Shown here: positions 42,472 through 51,200 of the stretch, one piece after another | How positions within the stretch are numbered: position 1 is the first letter of the stretch | Layout of the letters: the number at the start of each line of letters is the position of its first letter | Assembly: GCF_907177275.1 (NCBI RefSeq) | Contig: NZ_CAJSLV010000059.1 | Span: 266,835-330,834, forward strand | Source of the DNA: Actinacidiphila cocklensis | Lineage (GTDB): Bacteria > Actinomycetota > Actinomycetes > Streptomycetales > Streptomycetaceae | DNA length: 64,000 nucleotides | Direction of reading: 5' to 3' | The notes under the pieces: model-generated | Databases searched by the model: none | What the model saw: the letters and a program-made list of their open reading frames with translations, nothing else | Told to the model about the DNA's origin: nothing | Translations under genes and position numbers: made by a program

Positions 42472-43098
42472 TCAGGGGTCCAGGAGGCCGTGGCGCATTG
42501 CGGAGGTGACGGCCGCCGTGCGGTCGGTGACGCCGAGCTTCGTGAAAGCGCGCAGCAGATGCGTCTTGACCGTGGACTCGCCGATGAAGAGGCGGCGGCC
42601 GATCTCCGCGTTGGTGCAGCCGTCGGCGACGAGGCGGAGGACGGCGGTCTCGCGGTCGGACAGGCGGGGGCGCTCGGGGCGGACGCGGAGGCGGTCGACG
42701 AGGCGGGCGGCGACGGTGGGCGCCAGGACCGTCTCGCCGCGGGCGGCGGCCCGCACCGCGTCGGCGAGTTCGCCGCGGGCGAGGTCCTTGAGGAGGTACC
42801 CGGCGGCGCCGGCCTCGACGGCGCGCAGGATGTCGCCGTCGGTCTCGTAGGTGGTGAGCACGATGACCCGGCAGGGCAGCCCGGCCGCGGTCATGCGGAC
42901 GATGGACTCGACGCCGCCGCCGTCCGGCATCCGCAGGTCCATCAGGACGATGTCGGGCCGCAGCGACGCGGCCAGCGCCTCGGCCTGCGGGCCGCTGGAC
43001 GCCTCGCCGACGACGTCGAGGTCGGCCTCCGCGTCGAGCATGGCGCGCAGGCCTTCGCGGACGACGGGGTGGTCGTCGGCGAGCAGGATGCGGATCAC
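42472..43098 (-). CDS. NarL/LuxR-family response regulator
   Basis: This 208-aa regulator has a receiver domain with phosphorylation site Asp54 (DIVLMDLRMPDGGG) and acidic residues near the start (LLADDHPVV). A LuxR helix-turn-helix (LSDRETAVLRLVADGCTNAE and IGRRLFIGESTVKTHLLRAF) follows at 147-190. The start GTG overlaps the end of the histidine kinase gene by four bases. It is the last gene of the ABC-kinase-regulator operon and probably switches expression of the exporter genes. Confidence 0.93.
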   Translation of the reverse strand: MIRILLADDHPVVREGLRAMLDAEADLDVVGEASSGPQAEALAASLRPDIVLMDLRMPDGGGVESIVRMTAAGLPCRVIVLTTYETDGDILRAVEAGAAGYLLKDLARGELADAVRAAARGETVLAPTVAARLVDRLRVRPERPRLSDRETAVLRLVADGCTNAEIGRRLFIGESTVKTHLLRAFTKLGVTDRTAAVTSAMRHGLLDP

Positions 43099-44369
43099 GG
43101 GGTGCTCCTTGTGCCGGCCGCGAGCGGCAGGGTGACGGTGATCGCGGTGCCGCGGCCCGGCGCGCTGTCGACGACGGCGGTGCCGCCCATCTCGGCGGCC
43201 CTGGCCCGCAGTCCTGGCAGCCCGTAGCCGGTGCCGGGCGGCCCCGCGGGGTCGAAGCCGCAGCCGGTGTCGCGTACCGCGATCCGCAAAGTGTCCTCCG
43301 CGTAGCCCAGTTCGAGCGCGACGGGTATGGAACCGCCCGCGTGCCGACGGGAGTTGGCCAGGGCCTCCTGGCAGCTGCGCAGGGCGACGACCTCGACGGC
43401 CGCGGGCAGGCCGCGTACGGCGCCGGTGATGTCGACGGTGGCGGGTGCGCCGGTCTGCTCGGCGTGCCGGGCGGCGAGCCGGCGCAGGGCGTCGGGCAGG
43501 GAGCCGCCGTCCAGGCCCGCGGGGGCGTTGCCGGCGACCAGGGCGCGGGCCTCGGCCAGGTTCTCCCGGGCGGTGCCCGCCATGAGGGCGAGGTGGTGGC
43601 GGGCCAGCGCGGGGTCGTCGCCGAGCTCCGTCTCGACGGCCTGCACCAGCATCAGGATGCTGGTGAACCCCTGCGCGAGGGTGTCGTGGATCTCCCGGGA
43701 GAGCCGTTCGCGTTCCGCCAGGGCGCCGCGCTCCGCGGACAGCCGGGCGACCTCGCCGCGGCTGGCGTCCAACTCGGCGACCAGATCGGCGCGTTCCATG
43801 CTCTGCTCGATGATGCGGATGATCCAGCTGCCCACCACCGCGGAGAAGGCGAGGGTGACGACGGCGAAGACGGAGTTGTAGTAGAGGTCGTGGGTGTCGG
43901 GCCGCCAGATCAGCGCCCAGGCGGCGACCGGCGCGATGTTGACGACCGCGACCGCGGTGAGCGCGCTCCGCACCCTCAGCAGCATGAAGCACTGCGGCAC
44001 GAGGGCGAACGTGGCCAGCCGGGTCTCGCCGACGAGGGCCGCGGGCGGCAGGAACAGCAGCACCAGGCCGACCAGGTAGCGTACGGCCGGCCGGCTGTCG
44101 ACGGCCTGCTCGACCAGCAGCGGGCGGCCGACCCACACGTACCACGGGACCGGCAGGCAGAACAGGCAGGCGGCGACGGCGCGTACCCCGGCGCCCGGTT
44201 GCTCCGCGGCGAGCGCGAACAGCACCGTCCCCACCCACACCACCGCGAAGTACACGTCCCACGGCAGGAAGGTGCGCTCCCATACGTGCCCGCCGCGGGG
44301 ACCGCCCGCGGCGGGCTCGGGCCCGGTCAGCCGTCGTTCCGGTTCTTCCAGCGGAAGGTCAGCAGGCAC
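43095..44369 (-). CDS. Membrane sensor histidine kinase
   Basis: This 424-aa kinase has at least five hydrophobic segments in its N-terminal half (VYFAVVWVGTVLFALAAEQ to about VVTLAFSAVVGSWIIRIIEQ) and then a HisKA_3 motif (LSREIHDTLAQGFTSILMLV) with the phosphorylated His. The ATPase region contains LRSCQEALANSRRHA and GTGYGLPGLRARAAEMGG. GTG 44369 with GGAGG nine bases upstream is my preferred start; it overlaps the permease by 43 bp. A GTG at 44255 is a shorter possibility. It is encoded between the exporter and its cognate regulator. Confidence 0.88.
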   Translation of the reverse strand: MPADLPLEEPERRLTGPEPAAGGPRGGHVWERTFLPWDVYFAVVWVGTVLFALAAEQPGAGVRAVAACLFCLPVPWYVWVGRPLLVEQAVDSRPAVRYLVGLVLLFLPPAALVGETRLATFALVPQCFMLLRVRSALTAVAVVNIAPVAAWALIWRPDTHDLYYNSVFAVVTLAFSAVVGSWIIRIIEQSMERADLVAELDASRGEVARLSAERGALAERERLSREIHDTLAQGFTSILMLVQAVETELGDDPALARHHLALMAGTARENLAEARALVAGNAPAGLDGGSLPDALRRLAARHAEQTGAPATVDITGAVRGLPAAVEVVALRSCQEALANSRRHAGGSIPVALELGYAEDTLRIAVRDTGCGFDPAGPPGTGYGLPGLRARAAEMGGTAVVDSAPGRGTAITVTLPLAAGTRSTP

Positions 44370-45184
44370 AGCACCAATCCTCCGACGCACCAGGCGGCCA
44401 GCACCAGTGCGATACGCCCGTACTCCCAACTGCCCGCCGGTTCCAGCGCGGCGGCCGCGTCCGGCAGGAACACCCCGCGCAGGCCCTGGCACATCCACTT
44501 CAGCGGGAAGAACGCCCCCACCGTCAGCATCCAGCCGGGCACCGTGTCGATCAGGATGTACACGCCGGAGATGAACTGCAGGACCAGGAAGGGCAGGACG
44601 ACCACCGAGGTGGCGCTCTTGCCGGACTTGGGCACGCTGCTGATCGCGATGCCCAGCAGCGCGCAGCCGGTGATGCCGAGCACGAAGATCCAGCCGAGGG
44701 TGAGCCAGCCGTTGGCGTCGGACGGCAGGTCCACGTCGTAGACGGTGGAGCCGAAGACCAGCAGCGCGGCCGTCTCCAGCAGGCCGGTGGCCAGCACCAG
44801 CCAGATCTTGCCGAGGAAGTACGCGGCCGGCGGCATTGGTGTGCCGCGCAGCCGGCGCAGCACCTTGTCGTCGCGCTCGATCGCGATGGAGATGCCCAGC
44901 GACTGGAAGCTGGTGGACATGATGCCGGCCGCGATCATCGAGGCGACGTAGTACTGGGACGCGGTGGAGCCGGTGTTCGCCATGTCGTCGTGGAAGATCG
45001 AGGCGAACAGGAACAGGAAGACGATGGGGAAGGCGAAGGTGAAGACCACCTGCTCGCGCAGCCGGAAGAACATCCGGATCTCCATCGCCCCGCGCAGCAG
45101 GCCCAGGCGCCACGCGCCCGGCAGCCGTGCGGTGCGGTCGTCCTGCGCGGGGGCGAGCGCCCCGGCGGCGGCGGTACCGGCCAT
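44327..45184 (-). CDS. ABC-2 type transporter permease
   Basis: This 285-aa membrane protein has about six hydrophobic helices: FTFAFPIVFLFLFASIF near the start, others such as WLTLGWIFVLGITGCALLGI, and a final IALVLAAWCVGGLVLCLLTF. The pattern is that of ABC-2 export permeases for drugs or lipids. Its start overlaps the ATPase stop by one base and its end overlaps the kinase gene. It should form a homodimer with the ATPase encoded upstream. The exported compound is unknown. Confidence 0.92.
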   Translation of the reverse strand: MAGTAAAGALAPAQDDRTARLPGAWRLGLLRGAMEIRMFFRLREQVVFTFAFPIVFLFLFASIFHDDMANTGSTASQYYVASMIAAGIMSTSFQSLGISIAIERDDKVLRRLRGTPMPPAAYFLGKIWLVLATGLLETAALLVFGSTVYDVDLPSDANGWLTLGWIFVLGITGCALLGIAISSVPKSGKSATSVVVLPFLVLQFISGVYILIDTVPGWMLTVGAFFPLKWMCQGLRGVFLPDAAAALEPAGSWEYGRIALVLAAWCVGGLVLCLLTFRWKNRNDG

Positions 45185-46035
45185 CACCTGTCCTCCGATC
45201 CGATGAGCCGCAGGTAGACGTCCTCCAACGTGGGCCGGGTGACCCGCAGTCCGGGGATATCGCCGTCGAAGCGGCCGGCCAGCTCCGCGACCGTACGGGT
45301 CGGGGTGTCGGTCTCCTCGCTGCGTGCGGTGCCGTCCGGCTCCGCCCAGTGCACGGTCGCCCGCGCCTGCGCGCGGCCGGCCAGCGAACCGGGTTCGCCC
45401 TCCGCGACGACCCTGCCCGCCGCGATCACCGCGAGCCGGTCGGCCAGCGCCTCGGCCTCGTCCAGGTAGTGGGTGGTGAGGATGATCGTGGTGCCCTCGT
45501 CGGCGAGGCGGCGGATCAGCGACCAGAACTGCCTCCTGGCCGCCGGGTCGAAGCCGGTCGTCGGCTCGTCGAGCAGCAGCAGCTCCGGGCCGCCGATCAC
45601 GCCGAGCGCCACGTCGAGCCGCCTGCGCTGCCCGCCGGACAGCGCCTTGGTGCGGCTGCCGGCCTTCCCGGTCAGGCCCACCAGGTCGATGACCTCGGCC
45701 GGGTCGCGCGGCCGCGGGTAGTAGCGCGCGAAGTGCCCTACGGTCTCGGCGACGGTCAGCTCGGCCGCCGCCGACTCGTCCTGCCACACGATCCCGACCC
45801 GCGCCTGCCACGCGCGGTCCGCGGTGCCCGGGTCCTGCCCGAGCACCGTGACCTCGCCGCCGTCGCGGCGCCGGTGGCCCTGGAGGATCTCCACCGTCGT
45901 GCTCTTGCCGGCCCCGTTCGGCCCCAGGATCCCGAACACCTCGCCGCGCCGGATGCCGAGATCCACCCCGTCCACCGCGTTCACCTCGCCGTACCGCTTG
46001 CGAAGCCCGCGCACCTTCACCACGTCGTCCGTCAT
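45184..46035 (-). CDS. ABC transporter ATP-binding protein
   Basis: This 283-aa ATPase has Walker A GPNGAGKST (residues 38-46), a Q loop (VGIVWQDES), the signature LSGGQRRRLD (about 133) and Walker B LLLLDEPTTGFD, with a later TTHYLDEAEALADR containing the switch histidine. It resembles DrrA-type daunorubicin resistance ATPases. It leads a four-gene operon (ATPase, permease, histidine kinase, response regulator) with overlapping genes throughout. The operon may be a self-regulated detoxification exporter. Confidence 0.94.
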   Translation of the reverse strand: MTDDVVKVRGLRKRYGEVNAVDGVDLGIRRGEVFGILGPNGAGKSTTVEILQGHRRRDGGEVTVLGQDPGTADRAWQARVGIVWQDESAAAELTVAETVGHFARYYPRPRDPAEVIDLVGLTGKAGSRTKALSGGQRRRLDVALGVIGGPELLLLDEPTTGFDPAARRQFWSLIRRLADEGTTIILTTHYLDEAEALADRLAVIAAGRVVAEGEPGSLAGRAQARATVHWAEPDGTARSEETDTPTRTVAELAGRFDGDIPGLRVTRPTLEDVYLRLIGSEDR

Positions 46036-46209
46036 GGAACCCACGGTCCCGCCGCCCGCCCCCGCGGGGAACGGCCGTACGGCCACACTCCCGTCCACCG
46101 ATCGGTGGACGCCCGGCCCGCCACCGGTGCTCACCGAGAGTGACATGCGCTCGCGTGGCGGGGTCGGCGGGTCGGGGTCAGGATGGAGGCAACGGAGGGC
46201 GGTGAGCCC

Positions 46210-47643
46210 ATGCGTGAAGAAGTCCCCAACCCACTCGGCAGCGCCACGGCACGGCGCAGCCCCGCCGAACGGGCCGCGTACGGCAAGGCGGCACGACGCA
46301 AGCTGCCGCGGTCCGCACACGCCCGCTTCGAGCCGGGAAAGAAACGCTTCGACCCGGTGGACCTGCTGGAGCGGCAGTCCGCCGACCGGGTGCCCGAGCT
46401 GGTGCCGATCCGCTACGGCCGCATGCTGGAGTCGCCCTTCCGCTTCTACCGGGGCGCCGCCGGCATCATGGCCGCCGACCTCGGCAGGGCACCGCACACC
46501 GGGCTCACCGCCCAGCTGTGCGGGGACGCGCACCTGCTGAACTTCCGGCTGCTCGCCTCCCCCGAGCGGCATCTCGTCTTCGACATCAACGACTTCGACG
46601 AGACGCTTCCAGGCCCCTTCGAATGGGACCTCAAACGGCTCACGACCAGCCTGGAGATCGCCGCCCGCGCCCGCCGCTTCGGCGCCGCCAAGCGCGCCGC
46701 GATCGTCCGCGGGGCCGTCGAGTCGTACCGGGAGCGGATGCAGCTCTTCGCCGGCATGGGCACCCTCGACATCTGGTACGCGCAGGACGACTCCGACCAG
46801 TTGACCGGTCTGCTGCCCCACGAGCAGCCGGACGCGAGCGTCCGCAAACGGGCCGGCAAGGCGCTCGCGAAGGCCCGCACCAGGACCACGGCGCAGGCCT
46901 TCGACAAGCTGACCCACGTGGTCGACGGGCAGCGCCGGATCACCCCCGACCCGCCGCTGATCACCCCGCTGCGCGATCTGCTGCCCGACGACCAGCGCAC
47001 CGCGCTGGAGTCGACGCTGCGCGAGCTGGTCCGCCGCTACAGCGAGAGCCTGTCGGCCGAGCGGCGGCTGCTGCTCAGCCGCTTCCAGGTCGTCGACATG
47101 GCGCGCAAGGTCGTGGGCGTCGGCAGCGTCGGCACCCGCTGCTGGGTCCTGCTGGCCATCGGCCGCGACGACCAGGACCCGCTGCTGCTCCAGGCCAAGG
47201 AGGCGGGACCCTCGGTGCTGACCCCCTACGCCGGCGCCGCCGTCCACGACAACCAGGGCCAACGCGTCGTCGCCGGGCAGCGGTTGATGCAGTCGGCCGG
47301 TGACATCCTGCTCGGCTGGGAGCGCGTCGTCGGCATCGACGGCCGGCAGCGCGACTTCTACATCCGGCAGTTGCGCGACTGGAAGGGCATCGCCCAGCCC
47401 GACACGATGACCGCCGAGATGCTGCGGCTCTTCGCCCGCGTCTGCGGTGCGTCCCTGGCCCGCGCGCACGCCCGCTCCGGCGACCCGATCGCGCTGGCCG
47501 CCTACGCCGGCGCCGGCGAGGCCCTCGACCGCGCCCTCGCGGAGTTCGCGGAGGCCTACGCGGACCGCAACGACCTCGACCACCAGGCCCTCGCCGCCGC
47601 GGCGGCGGACGGCCGCGTCCCCGCGTCCCCCCATCCCGGCTGA
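46210..47643 (+). CDS. DUF2252 family protein
   Basis: This 477-aa protein belongs to the kinase-like DUF2252 family: FRFYRGAAGIMAADLGR, then CGDAHLLNFRLLASPERHLV, then FDINDFDETLPGPFEWDLKR. The conserved GDAHLxNF and DINDFDE motifs resemble the catalytic loops of aminoglycoside phosphotransferase-like folds. The reaction is unknown. ATG 46210 with GGAGGG upstream is used; ATG 46183 would add nine residues. It is divergent from the ABC exporter operon and followed 14 bp later by a small membrane protein, probably in one transcript. Confidence 0.87.
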   Translation: MREEVPNPLGSATARRSPAERAAYGKAARRKLPRSAHARFEPGKKRFDPVDLLERQSADRVPELVPIRYGRMLESPFRFYRGAAGIMAADLGRAPHTGLTAQLCGDAHLLNFRLLASPERHLVFDINDFDETLPGPFEWDLKRLTTSLEIAARARRFGAAKRAAIVRGAVESYRERMQLFAGMGTLDIWYAQDDSDQLTGLLPHEQPDASVRKRAGKALAKARTRTTAQAFDKLTHVVDGQRRITPDPPLITPLRDLLPDDQRTALESTLRELVRRYSESLSAERRLLLSRFQVVDMARKVVGVGSVGTRCWVLLAIGRDDQDPLLLQAKEAGPSVLTPYAGAAVHDNQGQRVVAGQRLMQSAGDILLGWERVVGIDGRQRDFYIRQLRDWKGIAQPDTMTAEMLRLFARVCGASLARAHARSGDPIALAAYAGAGEALDRALAEFAEAYADRNDLDHQALAAAAADGRVPASPHPG

Positions 47644-47657
47644 ATCCGGAGGCCATC

Positions 47658-48068
47658 ATGAGCGACACCGTGTATCTCGCGTACGACTACCCCGTACTCG
47701 GCGCCTTCTGGACCGCGATGTGGGTCTTCCTGTGGGTGCTGTGGATCTTCCTGCTGTTCCGGATCATCGCCGACCTGTTCCGCGACGACTCGCTGAGCGG
47801 CTGGGCGAAGACCGGATGGCTGGTGTTCGTGGTGCTGCTGCCCTTCCTGGGCGTCTTCGTCTACGTCTGCGTGCGCGGGTCGGGCATGGGGCGCCGGGAG
47901 ACGCAGCACGCGAAGGCCCAGCAGCACGACATCGACGAGTACATCCGGAAGACCGCCGGCTCCGGGTCCTCCTCGGCCGAGCAGCTGGCCAAGCTGTCCG
48001 AGATGAAGAGTGCGGGGCACCTGTCCGATGAGGAGTTCCAGCGGGCCAAGGAGAAGATCCTCAGCTGA
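47658..48068 (+). CDS. Small membrane protein with PLDc_N-like and SHOCT domains
   Basis: This 136-aa protein has two adjacent hydrophobic helices (FWTAMWVFLWVLWIFLLFRI and WLVFVVLLPFLGVFVYVCV) separated by a short charged loop, as in PLDc_N membrane proteins. A C-terminal SHOCT motif (AEQLAKLSEMKSAGHLSDEE, about 107-136) follows. SHOCT segments probably mediate oligomerisation. It follows the DUF2252 gene closely. No enzymatic activity is expected. Confidence 0.85.
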   Translation: MSDTVYLAYDYPVLGAFWTAMWVFLWVLWIFLLFRIIADLFRDDSLSGWAKTGWLVFVVLLPFLGVFVYVCVRGSGMGRRETQHAKAQQHDIDEYIRKTAGSGSSSAEQLAKLSEMKSAGHLSDEEFQRAKEKILS

Positions 48069-48097
48069 GGCTCTGGAGGGCGCGTCAGGGAGTGCCG

Positions 48098-48155
48098 CTT
48101 GCCGCTTGCGGTGGCGTCGCGTCCTCCCGCCGGTGGGGGCGGCCGCGCGGTTCCT
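48098..48155. repeat. Streptomyces-type intergenic repeat, copy 2
   Basis: GCTTGCGGTGGCGTCGCGTC and then GGGGGCGGCCGCGCGGTTCC correspond to the repeat at 42275 and to the one at 52394 with many substitutions. It lies between the SHOCT protein gene and the terminator. Confidence 0.5.
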
Positions 48156-48206
48156 CTGAGCCCCTGGGCAGGTGCCACGTGCGGTGGCACCTGCCCAGGG
48201 GCTCAG
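48156..48206. terminator. Very long perfect hairpin between convergent genes
   Basis: Two perfect 23-base arms (starting CTGAGCCCCTGGGCAGGTGC) flank a five-base loop. The right arm covers the stop codon of the nitrate reductase gene, so the hairpin forms on either transcript and probably stops both. Confidence 0.85.
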
Positions 48207-51200
48207 TACACGTCGCGGACGTAGCGCTTGTCGGTCGCGAGGGATTTGACGTAGGCGCTCGCCGCTTCGGGCGAGAGGGAGCCGTGGGCGATGGCGATGT
48301 CGCGCAGCGCGCCGTCGACGTCCTTGGCCATGCGGGCGGCGTCGCCGCAGACGTAGAAGTGCGCGCCGTCCTGGAGCCAGGCCCACAGGAGCGGGCCGTG
48401 CTCGCGCATCCGGTCCTGGACGTAGACCTTGGCCCGCTGGTCGCGGGAGAAGGCGGTGTCCAGGCGGGCGAGGGTGCCCTCGGCGAGGCGGGCGGCGAGG
48501 TCGTCCTGGTAGTAGAAGTCGGTGGCCCGGTGCTGCCCGCCGAAGAAGAGCCAGTTGGGGCCGCGGTGGCCGCGGGCGCGGCGCTCGTCGAGGAAGCCGA
48601 GGAAGGGCGCGACGCCGGTGCCGGGGCCGACCATGATCATGGGGGTCGCCGGGTCGGCGGGCGGCCGGAAGCCGGGGGTGCGGCGGACGTGCACGGGCAC
48701 CGTCGTCCCGGGCTCGGCGTCGGCCAGGAAGGGCGAGCAGACGCCGCCGCGCGGCCGCCCCTCGGGGTTGTCGTAGCGGACGACGGAGACGGTCACCGAG
48801 ATCTGCTGCGGGTCGGTGAGCGGGCTCGACGATATCGAGTACAGCCGCGGCTGGAGCTTCTTCAGGACGCCGGCCCACTCGTCGGCCCGGGCCTTGACGG
48901 CGTACTCCGCGACGACGTCGACCGCCTGCCTGCTCCAGGACCACTTGGCCAGCTCGTCCTTGTTGTCGGGCCGCAGCAGCTTCTTGAGCACCCGGTCGTG
49001 GGTGCGGTCGGCGACGAAGCGCAGCAGGTCGGGGGTGATCCTGGTGATGTCCAGGTGCCGGTGCAGCGCCTCGCCCAGCGGGATGTCGCCGACGCCGGGC
49101 ACGGTGACGCCCGCGTGCGCGTCGAGGCCGGCCGCGGCGAGCCATTCGTCGACCATGGCCGGGGAGTTGACCGGCAGGACGCCGAGCGCGTCGCCCACTT
49201 CGTACGGCAGCGGTACGGCGCTGTCGCGGGTGTCGAAGGTGAAGCGGCGTACTTCCTTGGCGGCGCCCGGCCGGCCGAGCAGCACGTTGCCGGTGAGCCG
49301 GGCGGTGCCGCCTGCGGGGCGCCGGACCGGAGCGGCGGGGGCGGCGGCGGGCGCCGCGGGAGCCGTGGCGGGGCCGGCCGCCAGCGCGCCGAGCACCTGG
49401 TCGAGCCAGGCGAGGGCGGACGTCTCGTAGTCCGGCTCGCAGTCCGTACGCGGCGCCAGGCGTACGCCGCCCAGCTCGCCGAGGCGTTCGTCGAGCCGGC
49501 GGCCGTGGCCGCAGAAGTCGTCGTAGGAGGAGTCGCCCAGGGCCAGGACGGCGTATCGGCGGCCGTCCAGGCGGGGGGTGTCCGGCGCGGTCAGGGCGTC
49601 CCAGAAGCCGGTGCCGTTGTCGGGGGCGTCGCCGTCGCCGAACGTGCTGGTGATCAGCAGCAGGTCGGCGGTGGCCGGCAGCGCGGCGGGTGAGGCGTCG
49701 GCCATGCCGAGCAGGGTGGCCCGGTGGCCGGTGCCGGTGAGGCGCTCGGCGGTGGCGGCGGCGAAGTCCTCGGCGTTGCCGGTCTGCGATGCCCACAGCA
49801 CCACCACCTCCCGCCCGGACTGCGGCACTTCGGTGTGCGGTACCGGGTCGGGTCCTGCCGGGACCCGCGAGTACATGCCCGCGAGCGCCCCGTTGACCCA
49901 CAGCGCGTGCTCGGGCGTGAAAGGAGCGTCGGGCGGCAGCACCGGCACCCCTGCCAGGCCGGAGCCGAGCCCGGCCAGGAAGCCCTTCAGGTAGCGGCGT
50001 TCGTGCTCCCCGAGCGCCGGCGGCGCCAGGTCCGCCACCCCGAAGACGTCGACGCCCCTGGCAACGGCCGTGTCCGCCGAGGCCGCCGCGGACCGCTCGG
50101 GGGGTTCGGGGGCCGTCGCGGGCGCGGCGACCCTCGTCAGCGAGACCGCGCACGCCTTGAACTCCGGCTGGAAGGACACCGGGTCGACCGCGTCGCTGGT
50201 GACGGCGTTGACGCTGAGGTACTCGCCGAACAGGTCGTTCCAGTGGAAGGGCGCGAAGCAGCAGCCCGGCAGCACCCGGTCGGTGAGCACCGCGGGCAGC
50301 ACCGCGCGGCCGCGCCGCGAGGCGACCTCGACGGCGTCGCCCTCGGCGATCCCCAGCTCGGCGGCGTCCCGCGGGTGCAGCTCCACGAAGGGGCCGGGGT
50401 TGAGCTTGTTGAGCCGGGCGACCTTGCCGGTCTTGGTCAGGGTGTGCCACTGGTGCTGCAGCCGACCGGTGTTGAGCACGAAGGGGAAGTCGTCGTCGGG
50501 CATCTCCGCGGGCGGCACGTGCGGCCTGGGGTGGAAGACGGCCCGCCCGCTCGGCGTCGGGAAGCGCAGGCCGTCGCCCTCGACATAGCGGACCGGGTTG
50601 CGGTCCGGGCCGTCCGCGGTGGGCGCCGGCCACTGCACGGGGGTCTCGCGCAGCCGCTCGTACGTCACGCCCCGCAGGTCGTAGCCGGTGACCGGGTTCC
50701 AGGCGCGGCGGATCTCGTCGAAGACGTCCTCGGGTCCCGCGTAGTCGAACGCGTCGCCGTAGCCCATCGCGCGCGCCACCTCGGCGATGATGCGCCAGTC
50801 GGGCAGCGCCTCACCCGGCGGGTCGACGGCCTGCCGGGCCAGGGTGAGGTTGCGCTCGCTGTTGATCAGGACGCCGTCGGACTCCGTCCACATCGCGCCG
50901 GGCAGCACGACGTCGGCGTAGGCGTTGGTCTCGGTCTCGGCGAAGACGTCCTGCGTGACGACGAACTCCGCCGCCTCCAGGCCCTCGATGACGGTACGGC
51001 GGTTCGCGACCGACGCGACCGGGTTGGTGCACATGATCCAGCAGGCCTTGATGTCGCCCTCGGCCATCCGCTGGAACATCTCCACGGTGCCGCGCCCCAC
51101 GCCGTCCGCCCGGACCGTGCCGGCCGGCAGCCCCCACAACTCCTCGGCGAACGCCCGGTCCTCCGCGACCAGCACCGAGCGCTGCCCCGGCAGGCCGGGA

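Noticed and set aside
44255..44369. Histidine kinase starting at GTG 44255
   Set aside because: Possible, but GTG 44369 has a clear GGAGG nine bases upstream, so the longer form was preferred.
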